Source: Pseudomonas sp. CCI4.2
GTDB taxonomy: Bacteria; Pseudomonadota; Gammaproteobacteria; Pseudomonadales; Pseudomonadaceae
Length of the DNA stretch: 64,000 nucleotides
Assembly (NCBI RefSeq): GCF_034350045.1
Contig: NZ_CP133781.1
Span: 3,520,501-3,584,500 of the forward strand
Direction of reading: 5' to 3'
The notes under the pieces are model-generated. The model worked only from the letters and a program-made list of their open reading frames with translations, was not told where the DNA came from and did no database searches. A program made the translations under genes and the position numbers. Positions 1-9,097 of the stretch are shown one piece after another (position 1 is the first letter of the stretch; the number at the start of each line of letters is the position of its first letter).

Positions 1-606
1 CTGCTCGACCACGATGAGTTCATTCGCGGTGATTCCACGCTGGAAGGCTTGGGCAAACTCAAACCCAGTTTTGAGACGATCGGCCAGATGGGGTTCGACG
101 CCACCGCGTTACGGGTCTATAGCCAGGTTGAGCGGATTCATCACGTCCACACACCTGGCAACAGCTCGGGCATCGTCGACGGTGCTGCGGCCATGCTGAT
201 TGGCTCCGAGGCCAAGGGCCTGGCGCTGGGATTGCGTCCGCGAGGGCGAATCGTCGCAACGGCGGTCACCGGCACCGATCCGACCATCATGCTCACCGGC
301 CCGGCGCCCGCCACCCGCAAGGCACTGAGTCGTGCCGGACTCAGGGTTGAAGACATCGACCTGTTCGAAGTCAACGAAGCGTTCGCCTCGGTAGTGCTCA
401 AGTTCATCAAGGACATGGGCATCGATGCCGGCAAGGTCAACGTCAACGGCGGGTCCATCGCCATGGGTCATCCACTGGGGGCCACCGGTTGCGCGATTCT
501 AGGTGCGTTGCTCGACGAGTTGGAGGTGCGTCAATTGCGCTATGGCCTCGCGACCTTGTGCGTCGGCGGCGGTATGGGCATTGCCACCATCATCGAACGT
601 TACTAA
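1..606 (+). CDS. Acetyl-CoA acetyltransferase (thiolase), 5' end cut by window
   Basis: Partial thiolase; the open frame runs in from the left edge and 201 residues are visible. Thiolases cleave 3-ketoacyl-CoA with CoA in the last step of beta-oxidation, or condense acetyl-CoA. The C-terminal half is clear: VNEAFAS, the catalytic-His block [16 protein letters not shown] and the catalytic-Cys block LCVGGGMG near the end. The N-terminal active-site Cys lies outside the window. It ends 29 bases before a FadB-like gene on the same strand, so the two are probably an operon for the alpha and beta halves of a fatty acid oxidation complex. Chain-length preference cannot be read. Confidence 0.93.
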   Translation: MLDHDEFIRGDSTLEGLGKLKPSFETIGQMGFDATALRVYSQVERIHHVHTPGNSSGIVDGAAAMLIGSEAKGLALGLRPRGRIVATAVTGTDPTIMLTGPAPATRKALSRAGLRVEDIDLFEVNEAFASVVLKFIKDMGIDAGKVNVNGGSIAMGHPLGATGCAILGALLDELEVRQLRYGLATLCVGGGMGIATIIERY

Positions 607-635
607 GCCCGTTCACAGCTCATCAGGATTTCTTC

Positions 636-2792
636 ATGACCATCACCGCCGACGCTGCCATCCACTATGAAAAGGGCCAGGACCAGATTGTGGTTCTGAC
701 TATCGATATGCCCGGCCAGACGGCCAATACCCTGAATGCGCTGTACCGCGACGCCATGGCCGATACGGTGTCCCGGCTGATGGCAGAAAAAGACGCCATC
801 GTTGGGGTGATCATCACGTCGGGGAAAAAGACGTTTTTCGCCGGAGGCGATCTCAACGAGCTGATTCAAGTCGATAAGCCGCGAGCCCAGTGGTTTTACC
901 AGATGGTGTTGGGCCTCAAGGCTCAGTTGCGTTTACTTGAAACCTTGGGCAAGCCGGTGGTGGCCGCGATCAACGGCGCTGCGCTTGGGGGTGGCTGGGA
1001 AATTTGCCTGGCGTGCCATCATCGCATCGCGCTGGACGATCCCCGCGTACAGATCGGATTGCCAGAAGTGACCCTTGGCCTGTTGCCGGGCGGTGGAGGC
1101 GTGGTGCGGATGGTGCGCATGCTCGGGCTCGAGAAAGCCTTGCCGTTTCTCCTGGAAGGTAAAAAGGTCAACCCGCAGCAAGCGCTAGACGCCGGCTTGA
1201 TTGATCAACTCGCCACGGACCGTGACGACATGCTCGCCAAGGCCCGGGCCTGGATCATGGCCAATCCGGCGGCCAAGCAGCGCTGGGACATGGCCGGATA
1301 CCAGATTCCGGGTGGCTTACCCTCACACCCAAAAGTTGCGCAGATGCTCGCCATTGCGCCGTCGATTTTACGCGCTCGAACCCAAGGCTGTTTTCCTGCA
1401 CCGGAGAAAATCCTGTGCGCGGCGGTGGAGGGCGCCCAGGTCGATTTCGCCACCGCGCAGATTATTGAAACTCGTTACTTCACCGAACTGACCACTGGCC
1501 AAGTGGCGAAAAACATGATCGGGGCCTTCTGGTTCCAACTCAATGAAATCAACGCCGGTGGTTCGCGTCCCAAAGGGATTCCCGTTCAAGTGACGAAAAA
1601 ACTCGGCGTGCTGGGCGCTGGGATGATGGGTGCCGGTATTGCGTACGCGAGTGCCTCAGCCGGGATTGAGGTGGTGCTCAAAGACATCAGCCAAGCCGCC
1701 GCTGAAAAGGGCAAGCATCACGCGGTCAAACTGCTGGAGAAACAGGTCTCTAGCGGCCGGATGGATGAACAACAGCGGGACGCAATTCTCGCGCGGATCA
1801 CTCCCACCGAGCAGGACAGTGATCTGCATGGCTGCGACCTGATCATTGAAGCGGTGTTTGAAGACCGTGAGCTCAAACGCACCGTCACTGCGGCTGCCGA
1901 ACGGCTGGCTTTGCCGGATGCGGTCATCGCTTCCAACACCTCGACCCTGCCGATTAGCGGCCTGGCGACCGCGATTGCGCAACAAAATCGGTTCATTGGC
2001 CTGCATTTTTTCAGCCCGGTGGACAAAATGCAGTTGGTTGAAATCATCAAAGGCGCCCACACCAGTGACGCTACGCTGGCCCGTGGTTTCGACTTCGTAC
2101 TGCACATCAAGAAAATCCCGATTGTGGTCAACGACAGCCGCGGCTTCTTCACCTCGCGGGTGTTCGCGACATTTACCAGCGAAGGCATCGCCATGCTCGG
2201 TGAAGGCCTGTCGGCGGCGATGATTGAAACCCAAGCGCGCAAGGCGGGCATGCCCGTGGGACCGCTGGCGGTCTCGGATGAGGTGTCGTTGAGCTTGATG
2301 AGCCATATTCGCCAGCAGGCGCGCAAGGATTTGCAGGCCGAGGGCAAACCGATACCCGAGCACCCTTCGTTTGCAGTCGTCGATCTTTTTGTGAATGAAT
2401 ACAAACGCGCCGGTAAGGCCGCCGGGGCGGGCTTTTACGACTATCCGGCAGGTGCGCCCAAGCACCTGTGGCCGGAGCTGAAAAGCCGTTTTGAAAACCC
2501 CGACCGGCAAATCGCCGCGCAAGACATACGTGATCGGTTGCTGTTTATTCAAGCCATGGAAACCGTGCGCTGTGTGGAGGAGGGCGTGCTGATGTCCACG
2601 GCTGACGCCAATATCGGTTCGATCTTTGGTATTGGCTTCGCGGGCTGGACCGGTGGCGCGTTGCAGTTCATCAATCAATACGGCCTCAACGACTTCATCG
2701 CCCGCGCGCAGTATTTGGCCGAGCAATACGGCGAGCGTTTTGAACCGCCGGCCTTGTTGCTGGAAAAGGCGAGCAAGGGTCTGACGTTTTAG
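636..2792 (+). CDS. FadB/FadJ-like enoyl-CoA hydratase / 3-hydroxyacyl-CoA dehydrogenase
   Basis: Fusion enzyme of 718 residues for the hydration and NAD-dependent dehydrogenation steps of beta-oxidation. The N-terminal crotonase domain shows FAGGDLNEL (about 68-76) and both likely catalytic glutamates (E122 in GGWEIC, E144 in GLPEVTLG). A Rossmann fold starts at LGAGMMGAGIA (about 325-336), and the HCDH signature HFFSPVDKMQLVEI lies near 456. The length suits the FadB/FadJ family. ATG 636 is chosen because homology begins there, although the frame stays open further upstream over the thiolase end. It is not the usual fadBA order: thiolase comes first. It could be FadJ-like or a paralogue for a special acyl-CoA. 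Confidence 0.93.
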   Translation: MTITADAAIHYEKGQDQIVVLTIDMPGQTANTLNALYRDAMADTVSRLMAEKDAIVGVIITSGKKTFFAGGDLNELIQVDKPRAQWFYQMVLGLKAQLRLLETLGKPVVAAINGAALGGGWEICLACHHRIALDDPRVQIGLPEVTLGLLPGGGGVVRMVRMLGLEKALPFLLEGKKVNPQQALDAGLIDQLATDRDDMLAKARAWIMANPAAKQRWDMAGYQIPGGLPSHPKVAQMLAIAPSILRARTQGCFPAPEKILCAAVEGAQVDFATAQIIETRYFTELTTGQVAKNMIGAFWFQLNEINAGGSRPKGIPVQVTKKLGVLGAGMMGAGIAYASASAGIEVVLKDISQAAAEKGKHHAVKLLEKQVSSGRMDEQQRDAILARITPTEQDSDLHGCDLIIEAVFEDRELKRTVTAAAERLALPDAVIASNTSTLPISGLATAIAQQNRFIGLHFFSPVDKMQLVEIIKGAHTSDATLARGFDFVLHIKKIPIVVNDSRGFFTSRVFATFTSEGIAMLGEGLSAAMIETQARKAGMPVGPLAVSDEVSLSLMSHIRQQARKDLQAEGKPIPEHPSFAVVDLFVNEYKRAGKAAGAGFYDYPAGAPKHLWPELKSRFENPDRQIAAQDIRDRLLFIQAMETVRCVEEGVLMSTADANIGSIFGIGFAGWTGGALQFINQYGLNDFIARAQYLAEQYGERFEPPALLLEKASKGLTF

Positions 2793-2889
2793 CACGAGAC
2801 AAATCGACAGCATTCGGGTCTTGCCTTGGGGTGGTTATCCGAGGCAGGCTCTGTGGTGCGCTATTGCCTTTACCGTTTGGGAATTTTTT

Positions 2890-3618
2890 ATGTCGTTACG
2901 CATCTGCATTTTGGAAACCGATGTCCTGCGGCCAGAACTGGTCGATCAATTTCAGGGTTATGGGCAGATGTTTGAGCGGTTGTTTTCACGGCAACCGATT
3001 GCTGCGCAATTCAGCATCTACAACGTCATGCACGGTGTTTATCCGGCGGACGACGAGCAGTTCGATGCGTACCTGGTGACCGGCAGCAAGGCTGATTCAT
3101 TTGGCAGCGAGCCGTGGATTCAAACGCTAAAAACCTATCTGCTGCAACGCTTCGAGCGCGGCGACAAATTGCTCGGCATCTGCTTCGGCCATCAGTTATT
3201 GGCGCTGCTGCTGGGCGGTAAAACTGAACGTGCGACGCAGGGCTGGGGCGTTGGCACCCATCGCTACACGCTGGCGCCCGCTGCACCCTGGATGACACCG
3301 GCCATTGATAACCTGACGTTATTGATCAGCCATCAAGATCAAGTGACGGCACTCCCGGACAACGCCACCGTTATCGCGTCCAGTGAGTTTTGTCCGTTTG
3401 CCGCGTACCACATCAACCATCAGGTGTTGTGCTTCCAAGGACATCCTGAATTTATCCATGACTACTCCCGCGCTTTGCTGGACATTCGCCAACAAGCGCT
3501 TGGCGACGATATTTACAGCAATGCCATCGCCAGCCTGGAACACGAGCATCAAGGCACAACCGTAGCGGAATGGATGATGCGGTTTGTGGCGCACAAGGTT
3601 GAGGTTGAAGAGGTCTGA
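2890..3618 (+). CDS. Class I glutamine amidotransferase-like protein
   Basis: A protein of 242 residues with a stand-alone class I glutamine amidotransferase fold. The nucleophile elbow is GICFGHQLLALLLGG with Cys at about 98, and the partner His/Glu lie in QGHPEF at about 182-187. Such free-standing domains hydrolyse glutamine or gamma-glutamyl compounds; the substrate cannot be told. The ATG at 2890 is preferred to upstream in-frame starts because the family's first strand (MSLRICILETD) begins there. The gene is 97 bases after the FadB-like gene and may be read with it, but no functional link is evident. Confidence 0.85.
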   Translation: MSLRICILETDVLRPELVDQFQGYGQMFERLFSRQPIAAQFSIYNVMHGVYPADDEQFDAYLVTGSKADSFGSEPWIQTLKTYLLQRFERGDKLLGICFGHQLLALLLGGKTERATQGWGVGTHRYTLAPAAPWMTPAIDNLTLLISHQDQVTALPDNATVIASSEFCPFAAYHINHQVLCFQGHPEFIHDYSRALLDIRQQALGDDIYSNAIASLEHEHQGTTVAEWMMRFVAHKVEVEEV

Positions 3619-3631
3619 GGCAAAGACCTCT
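3609..3631 (+). terminator. Hairpin over the amidotransferase stop codon
   Basis: AGAGGTCT (3609-3616) pairs perfectly with AGACCTCT (3624-3631) across a 7-base loop. The stem includes the first base of the TGA stop. There is no T-tract, so it may be an mRNA 3'-end stabiliser rather than an intrinsic terminator. It abuts a REP pair. Confidence 0.4.
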
Positions 3632-3710
3632 GTAGGAGCCAACGTGGTGGCGAGAGGTCCGACGCCGTGGATACAGGTTCAGCGCCTCGCCAACACGTTG
3701 GCTCTACAAG
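3631..3710. repeat. REP inverted pair between convergent genes
   Basis: Arms of the GTAGGAGCCAACGTG type (left, from 3632) and GCCAACACGTTGGCTCTAC (right, ending about 3708) face each other. It sits between the convergent amidotransferase and corA genes, where such pairs commonly act as bidirectional transcript ends. Members of the same family occur at many other sites in the window. Confidence 0.75.
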
Positions 3711-3726
3711 GTGTATGTCACCCGAA

Positions 3727-4698
3727 TTACAACCAACCCGACCGTTTGAAGCTGGCATACAAACCGACGCATCCCGCGACGATAAACCCAAGCACGGCGA
3801 AGTAGCCGTAGTGCCAGCTCAGTTCCGGCATGTTCTGGAAGTTCATCCCGTAGATCCCGGCAATCGCCGTTGGGAACGCCAATATGGCGGCCCAGGCGGC
3901 GAACTTGCGTTGCACGATGCTTTGTCGGGAGGATTCCAGCAGCAGACCAATTTCGATGGTTTGGCTGGCGATGTCCCGCAGGTTGGCCAAGTCTTCCATC
4001 TGCCGCGTGACGTGAATTTCCACATCGCGAAAGTACGGGCGCATGTTTTTGTCGATGAACGGAAAGGCCAGTTTCTGCAGCTCTTCGCCGATTTCCACCA
4101 TCGGCGCGACGTAGCGCCGTAGCCGCAGGACATCGCGACGCAGGCTGTGAATGCTCAGGATATCGGCCTCCATCAGTACCCCGCCCAACACACCACCCTC
4201 AAGCTCGTCGAGTTCGGCATGGATGGCCTCGGTCACTGGTTGATAGCACTCGGTGACGAAATCCAGCAGCGCGTACAACACGAAGTCTTCGCCATGTTCC
4301 AGGAGCAACGGCCGTGCTTCACAGCGCTGACGCACCAATCCGTAGGATTTAGAATGGCCGTTGCGCGAGGTGATGACATAGCCTTTGCCAGCGAAAATAT
4401 GCGTCTCGATAAACTCGAGTTTGCCGTTCTCGCGAATCGGCGAATACGTCACGATAAACAGCGCATCGCCGAAGGTTTCCAACTTGGGCCGGCTGTGCTT
4501 TTCCAAGGCGTCTTCGATGGCCAGTTCATGCAAATGAAACTGGCGTTGCAGGATGGCCAGTTCATCCGCGTTAGGCTGCTCTAACCCAATCCAAACGAAA
4601 TGTCCGGGCTTGGCCGCCCATTCGGCGCCCTCATCAATGGAGATATTGGCAACTTTCTTTCCGGCGCTGTAAACCGCAGCAGCAACGACTCGACCCAT
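3727..4698 (-). CDS. corA: CorA-family divalent metal ion transporter
   Basis: A 323-residue Mg2+/Co2+ channel of the inner membrane. It has a long cytoplasmic N-terminal alpha/beta domain followed by a charged helical stalk, and then two membrane segments near the C terminus. The first segment ends in the CorA signature YGMNF (about 283-287), with a short acidic and aromatic loop (MPELSWHYG) before the second segment. Length and architecture match CorA, although ZntB and other 2-TM-GxN proteins look similar. ATG 4698 gives the full family N terminus. No Mg2+-responsive leader was recognised upstream. Confidence 0.92.
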   Translation of the reverse strand: MGRVVAAAVYSAGKKVANISIDEGAEWAAKPGHFVWIGLEQPNADELAILQRQFHLHELAIEDALEKHSRPKLETFGDALFIVTYSPIRENGKLEFIETHIFAGKGYVITSRNGHSKSYGLVRQRCEARPLLLEHGEDFVLYALLDFVTECYQPVTEAIHAELDELEGGVLGGVLMEADILSIHSLRRDVLRLRRYVAPMVEIGEELQKLAFPFIDKNMRPYFRDVEIHVTRQMEDLANLRDIASQTIEIGLLLESSRQSIVQRKFAAWAAILAFPTAIAGIYGMNFQNMPELSWHYGYFAVLGFIVAGCVGLYASFKRSGWL

Positions 4699-4797
4699 GG
4701 TGGTATCGCTTCTTCTTTAAGGTGGCAGTTCACGAAGCGCGCAGCTTAACGTGGTCTTCCTGATCAGAGTCGGCAAAGTTTTGCGAGTTCACAGGCA

Positions 4798-4826
4798 ATA
4801 AAAAGCCCGGCAGACGCCAGGCATTT
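4798..4826 (-). terminator. Rho-independent terminator of the crotonase gene
   Basis: Read on the minus strand, GCCTGGC-GTCT-GCCGGGC forms a 7-bp stem (one G-T pair) followed by TTTTTATT. It lies directly after the stop codon of the minus-strand crotonase gene. Confidence 0.7.
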
Positions 4827-4838
4827 TCAATCAGGACG

Positions 4839-5534
4839 TTATCCGACCACTGAGTGTTGCTGATCCAGCATGATCGACTCGTCAAGGGCGTCCAGCAGGG
4901 CTTTGCGTACCTTCAATTTGGTGTTTTTGTGAGCAACCATATTGATCTTCTTCAACTGCGCTGCAGCGGCGCGTGCAGCACTTTGCAAGTCTTCGGCGCT
5001 GACCACTTTGTCGAGGAAACCCGCATCCACGGCGCCTTTTGGGTCGAACATCTCGCCATTGATCACCGAGCGATGCAGCGCGGATTTACTCAGACGGTCA
5101 CGCGCCAACTCAATCCCGGCGTGGTGCATGGTCATGCCAATCTGAACTTCATTCAAACCAATGCTGAACGGCCCATCGACGCCGATGCGGTAGTCCACTG
5201 ACAACAACAGGAACGCGCCTTTAGCGACGGCGTGGCCGGGGCAAGCAATAACCACCGGGAACGGGTGCGCCAATAGGCGGCGGGCCAAGGTCGAACCGGC
5301 CGTGACCAAATTGATCGCGTTTACCGGGCCCGTCATCATGACCTTGAGGTCATAACCCCCAGAAAAAATGCCCGGTTGACCGGTAATGATCACCACCGCG
5401 CGGTCTTGCTCGGCTTGGTCCAGCGCCGAGTTGAAGGCCGTGATCACCTCCGGGGAAATTGCATTGACCTTGCCATTACTCAAGGTCAGGGTGGCGATGC
5501 CGTCTTCCAGGCTGTACGAAATCAACTCACTCAT
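4839..5534 (-). CDS. Enoyl-CoA hydratase/isomerase (crotonase) family protein
   Basis: A single-domain crotonase of 231 residues. The CoA/oxyanion-hole motif is FSGGYDLKVM (about 60-70), a second oxyanion stretch is GHAVAKGAFLLL, and one conserved acidic residue lies in GLNEVQIGM. The first usual catalytic Glu position (as in GGxxE) is here GAFLLL, so hydratase chemistry is not assured; isomerase or thioesterase-like activity is possible. ATG 5534 (MSELISYSLEDG) is chosen because family homology starts there; the open frame continues 48 codons upstream without similarity. It is monocistronic with its own terminator. Confidence 0.85.
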   Translation of the reverse strand: MSELISYSLEDGIATLTLSNGKVNAISPEVITAFNSALDQAEQDRAVVIITGQPGIFSGGYDLKVMMTGPVNAINLVTAGSTLARRLLAHPFPVVIACPGHAVAKGAFLLLSVDYRIGVDGPFSIGLNEVQIGMTMHHAGIELARDRLSKSALHRSVINGEMFDPKGAVDAGFLDKVVSAEDLQSAARAAAAQLKKINMVAHKNTKLKVRKALLDALDESIMLDQQHSVVG

Positions 5535-5661
5535 GACGCGAATCCTTGTGTTGAAGACGGCAGACGTTACCCACCCGAAGCGCCAAGGTAAAGCGCTATG
5601 ACTGACTGGTGAGTCAGGGTTTGAACCGATGTCGTTGAATCTAAACGACAGCGTTAATGAC

Positions 5662-5955
5662 TCATTCCTGAATGTCATTCAACTCGCAGTATTCGGCCCA
5701 GTCCATACCCAAGGTTTCGGCCACTTGGTGATGCGCTTCGAGGCGCATGGTTTTCAATTGCTCAGGGTTTTCCGCGACCAGTTGCAACGCCAACTCCCAG
5801 GGTTCGATGCCTTGATCTTCGGCTTCATCTTCGAACGCCCATTGCGTCTGCTGCTTTTGCTCCTCCGGGCTGAGGTCTTTTATCTCATCCAGCAGGCCAG
5901 GGTTGGTGGTGATGTATTTCGCCAGTGCGGCTTCATTCAAGTCTAATGCGTCCAT
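5662..5955 (-). CDS. Small conserved Pseudomonas protein (DUF6388-like)
   Basis: A 97-residue acidic soluble protein rich in Glu, Gln and Leu, with predicted helices and no signal or membrane segment. The repeated E-x-L patterns and the end GMDWAEYCELND recall a Pseudomonas-restricted domain I remember as DUF6388; that link is from memory. ATG 5953-5955 (MDALDLNEAAL) is preferred because upstream codons in the same frame look non-coding and an AAGGAAAA-like Shine-Dalgarno precedes it. Function unknown. Confidence 0.7.
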   Translation of the reverse strand: MDALDLNEAALAKYITTNPGLLDEIKDLSPEEQKQQTQWAFEDEAEDQGIEPWELALQLVAENPEQLKTMRLEAHHQVAETLGMDWAEYCELNDIQE

Positions 5956-6151
5956 CTTATTTTCCTTTATGCACATTAACGTCGAGCCAAACGGCAACCG
6001 GGGCGTAGGTTACACCTCAAAGGGGGCGGCTGAAACGTGGATGGAGACGAGGGGTGTGTGCAGGCGTTGCTATCGAAAGTATTAATCCTGTTTGGGTATT
6101 TGAACGGGATAGACATCGCCATAAACTGAATCAGTGAGTGGAGGACCTGTG

Positions 6152-6247
6152 ATGACAAATCAAGAATATGTCGCACTGTTTTCTGGCTTGGCAGTCATTT
6201 GGCTCACAATGGCGTGGGTAGTAACCGATAGGGTTTCCGCCGTTTAA
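6152..6247 (+). CDS. 31-residue single-span membrane peptide
   Basis: A short ORF beginning MTNQEYVALFSG and ending VVTDRVSAV. Residues about 8-24 are a continuous hydrophobic segment (LFSGLAVIWLTMAWVV), followed by a short charged tail, so it should be a single-span inner-membrane peptide. Support for expression: a strong GGAGG Shine-Dalgarno seven bases before the ATG, and a clean rho-independent terminator 30 bases after the stop. I do not recognise the family. Confidence 0.6.
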   Translation: MTNQEYVALFSGLAVIWLTMAWVVTDRVSAV

Positions 6248-6277
6248 GCCGATGCAGGGGTTTACCCTGGAAAGTTG

Positions 6278-6314
6278 AAAACCCTGGTCTCTTCTTTGAA
6301 GGTCCAGGGTTTTT
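6278..6314 (+). terminator. Rho-independent terminator
   Basis: AAACCCTGG (6278-6286) pairs with CCAGGGTTT (6304-6312) and runs into TTTTTT. It ends the transcript of the 31-residue peptide gene. Confidence 0.85.
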
Positions 6315-6413
6315 GCTATGGGACATGACCGACATCATTGGATCAGATCAGCTTGCACGCGATGGAGCGCGAAGCGGTCCCGCAGATGAGCTCCACGCGG
6401 GCGGCGTTTCTGT

Positions 6414-6517
6414 AGATACCAACGTGTTGGCGAAGGTCCTTCGGGCTTATCGCAGCCTTCGGCAGCTCCTACAAAAACGTGTGCATTACCCAAATGTGGG
6501 ACCGAATTCATTCGAAG
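6414..6517 (+). repeat. Composite intergenic repeat, copy 1 (modules A-B-C)
   Basis: Modules in order: A, a GTTGGCGAAGGTCC arm with TCGCAGCCTTCGGCAGCTCC; B, a GTGTGCAT linker; C, the TGTGGGACCGAATT palindrome ending in TTCG. Related copies in the same module order are at 38531, 44186, 52439, 61053 and 61658. Intergenic and non-coding. Confidence 0.7.
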
Positions 6518-7038
6518 TCAGATCTAACTCGCCAATGCCACGGCTCATAGGCGTAGCCGGTGGGATTGTTGAGCGGGTAAGACATCTGGAAACCGAATGA
6601 TTCCGCGTTTTCTGCCAGCCACTCAAACGCCAATGTATCTTCAAACTCGCGTTCGAGGGCAGCGCAGCCTGGCGTGCCTATATCGACGGCACATCCCGTG
6701 TGGTGTTCGCTGAAGAATGGAGGCGCCGAGACCCTAAGAATGTTTTCAATACTCAAGCCCGAGTCCAGTTTTCTTTTGATGATTGCCGCTTGCCGCTCAA
6801 CACTTCTGAAAGCCGAAACAATGTAAATCTCCACCCCTTGCTCACTGGCGGAAACTTTCAACTGTCGCCACGCCTGGGCAGCAACAGATGTCAGCCAGTG
6901 CTCTCTTCCGTTTGCGTCAACCTCAGCAAGCTCCAAGCCGTTCGCCTCAACGAACTCTTGCAGATTGCGATCCATTACGGAGCTTAACGGAATGCCTAGT
7001 TCATCTAGCATGCGCAGGGCTGTGGGCGTGTAGCTCAT
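6508..7038 (-). CDS. VanY-type D-alanyl-D-alanine carboxypeptidase family protein
   Basis: A 176-residue zinc peptidase of the VanY/peptidase M15 type, which trims the terminal D-Ala of peptidoglycan stems. The motifs appear in order: SAFRS (about 95), SEHHTGCAVDIG carrying the SxHxxGxAxD zinc signature, and the third metal ligand in EPWHWR near the C terminus. No signal peptide is visible, so location is uncertain. ATG 7038 (MSYTPTAL) is preferred to a TTG four codons upstream; neither has a strong ribosome site. The 3' end overlaps the palindrome of a composite repeat. Confidence 0.85.
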   Translation of the reverse strand: MSYTPTALRMLDELGIPLSSVMDRNLQEFVEANGLELAEVDANGREHWLTSVAAQAWRQLKVSASEQGVEIYIVSAFRSVERQAAIIKRKLDSGLSIENILRVSAPPFFSEHHTGCAVDIGTPGCAALEREFEDTLAFEWLAENAESFGFQMSYPLNNPTGYAYEPWHWRVRSDFE

Positions 7039-7107
7039 CTTGCGAACCAAGGGACAGGATTGGTGGAATAGCCTACCAGAGCGCGGTGCTCAGATTAGTA
7101 ACGATCC

Positions 7108-7136
7108 CTGTGGGACCGAATTTATTCGGGAAGCGT
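7108..7136 (+). repeat. Isolated GGACCGAATTTATTCGG palindrome
   Basis: A lone copy of module C (TGTGGGACCGAATTTATTC...) between the VanY-type gene and the LysR gene. Its core, CCGAATTTATTCGG, is nearly self-complementary. Confidence 0.65.
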
Positions 7137-7175
7137 TGCGTTTGCCACCATCGATCAACTACCCATCAACCCCTC

Positions 7176-8072
7176 TCAACCCGCCTTAATAAAGTCCACG
7201 AATGCCCTCAGAGGCGAGGGGACATAGCGGCGCCCTGGGTAATACAAAAACGGTCCAGTAAACTTCTGCCACCAAGGTTCAAGTACCGGTTCTAGTGCGC
7301 CGCTGTCCAAGTAAGGACGCAACCAGTCCTCGAACAAGTAAACAATACCCAAGCCATCTATCGCCGCTTGTACTGCCAAGTCCACGGCGCCTCCGACCCT
7401 GACGATCAACGGACCCGTCGGGTCGACGCGCAGGGTTTCGCCATCACGTTCGTATTCCCAAGGTGGCATCGAGCCGCTAGGAAATTTGCCGCGCAGGCAG
7501 GCATGTTCGAGCAGGTCTCTCGGGTGTTCGGGCCGACCTCTGGCGTTCAAATAGGCCGGCGATGCGGCGGTGGCAAAGCGTTGAAACCGAGGGCCGATGG
7601 GCACGGCGATCATGTCCTGTTCAAGTCGCTCATCATAGCGAATGCCGGCGTCACAACCCGCCGCCAGCATATCGACGAAGCTCTCTTCGACGATCACTTC
7701 CAGGCGGATGTCGGGGTAGGCGTTCAGGAACGGCGTGATGATCGCGGGAAGTACCAACCGTGCGGCGCTGACCGGCACGTTCAATTTGAGCGTGCCCGAA
7801 GGCCGGTCGCGAAAGTCGTTGACCACATCCAACGCCGACTCGACTTCGCCCAGTGCGGGTACGATGCGCTCCATCAACCGGGCGCCGGCCTCGGTTGGCG
7901 CCACGCTGCGGGTGGTGCGATTGAGCAAACGCACGCCCAACCGGGTTTCTATGCGTCGGACCGCGTCGCTGAGGCTTGAGGCCGATTTCCCGCTTGCACG
8001 GGCGCCCTCGCGAAATCCGCCTGCGTTGACCACGGCCACAAAGGCCAGCAAGTCCTGAATATCTGTCGCCAT
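7176..8072 (-). CDS. LysR-family transcriptional regulator
   Basis: A 298-residue LysR regulator. The N-terminal winged HTH is AVVNAGGFREGARASGKSAS...RRIETRLGVRLLNRTTRSV (about 12-55), followed by a type 2 periplasmic-binding-like effector domain (about 90-295). It is divergent from an aldo/keto reductase gene with a 99-bp shared intergenic region, the usual layout for a LysR protein controlling its neighbour. The ligand is not predictable. Confidence 0.93.
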   Translation of the reverse strand: MATDIQDLLAFVAVVNAGGFREGARASGKSASSLSDAVRRIETRLGVRLLNRTTRSVAPTEAGARLMERIVPALGEVESALDVVNDFRDRPSGTLKLNVPVSAARLVLPAIITPFLNAYPDIRLEVIVEESFVDMLAAGCDAGIRYDERLEQDMIAVPIGPRFQRFATAASPAYLNARGRPEHPRDLLEHACLRGKFPSGSMPPWEYERDGETLRVDPTGPLIVRVGGAVDLAVQAAIDGLGIVYLFEDWLRPYLDSGALEPVLEPWWQKFTGPFLYYPGRRYVPSPLRAFVDFIKAG

Positions 8073-8171
8073 TGTTCGCTGCTCCGTACAACCCGTGCCG
8101 ATTGCACCTGATTATCAATGGAGTGGTCAATGACTATAGTGGGTCTACACCCATCGACAGAGGCACACCAG

Positions 8172-9032
8172 ATGAGCGACGCCAGCAAAGCAGGAACCTT
8201 TTTACTGGGCGGTCGGACAGTTAACCGAATGGGCTACGGCGCCATGCAGTTAGCGGGTCCCGGGGTATTTGGTCCACCCAAAGACCCGAAAGCGGCAATC
8301 GCAGTACTGCGCGAAGCGCTAGCGGCCGGGGTGAACCACTTTGATACGGCCGATTTTTACGGTCCGCATGTCACCAACCAGCTCATCCGCGAAGCCTTGC
8401 ACCCCTACGCTGAAGATCTGGTAATCGTGACCAAAGTCGGCGCCCAGCGCGGAGCTGACGCTTCATGGACCCCGGCCCAAACTCCAGCCGAACTAACCCG
8501 TGCCGTGCATGACAACCTGCACAACCTGGGTCTAGACGTACTGGAAGTGGTGAACTTTCGGGCCTGGGGAAACATGCATTCACCCAACGAAGACTCCATT
8601 GAAGAACAATTCACCGCCCTCGCTGAACTGCAACGCCAAGGCCTCATTCGCCATTTGGGGCTGAGCAACGTCACGGCAACACAGGTTAAGCAAGCGCAGG
8701 CAATCGCCGACATCGTTTGCGTCCAGAACCACTACAACCTGTCCCACCGGGCTGACGAACAACTGATTGCCGAGTTGGGTGCCCAGGGCATTGCCTATGT
8801 GCCGTTCTTCCCCATGGGCGGGTTTACGCCGCTGCAGTCGGACGTTCTTTCGAGCGTCGCGGTGAAGTTGGATGCTTCGCCGCTGCGTGTCGCGCTGGCT
8901 TGGTTGCTGCAACGGGCGCCAAATATTTTATTGATTCCGGGGACTTCGTCCGTGGCGCACTTGCGGGAGAATTTGTCGGCGAGTGAGCTGGTGATTGGGG
9001 TTGAGTTGTTGGGTGAGTTAGAAGGGGTTTAG
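8172..9032 (+). CDS. Aldo/keto reductase
   Basis: A 286-residue NADPH-dependent oxidoreductase with a TIM barrel. Active-site residues can be read: D and Y in FDTADFYGPHVTNQL (about 57-71) and K in IVTKVGA (about 88). The barrel continues through GLSNV and a late LIPGTSS motif typical of cofactor phosphate binding. ATG 8172 (MSDASKAG) is preferred; an in-frame ATG 18 codons upstream gives a longer tail without similarity. It is probably regulated by the divergent LysR gene. It reduces an unknown carbonyl, perhaps in a detoxification role. Confidence 0.9.
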   Translation: MSDASKAGTFLLGGRTVNRMGYGAMQLAGPGVFGPPKDPKAAIAVLREALAAGVNHFDTADFYGPHVTNQLIREALHPYAEDLVIVTKVGAQRGADASWTPAQTPAELTRAVHDNLHNLGLDVLEVVNFRAWGNMHSPNEDSIEEQFTALAELQRQGLIRHLGLSNVTATQVKQAQAIADIVCVQNHYNLSHRADEQLIAELGAQGIAYVPFFPMGGFTPLQSDVLSSVAVKLDASPLRVALAWLLQRAPNILLIPGTSSVAHLRENLSASELVIGVELLGELEGV

Positions 9033-9097
9033 GGGGAAAGGTACTTGGGAGTTAACGCGGCCCAACTAAAAGGCAAACCCTGGACAATCATTCACGT

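Noticed and set aside
1656..2813. 385-residue minus-strand frame
   Set aside because: Antisense shadow of the FadB-like gene, with no motifs of its own.
2890..3618. GMP synthase (guaA)
   Set aside because: Only the amidotransferase domain is present; there is no ATP-pyrophosphatase domain.
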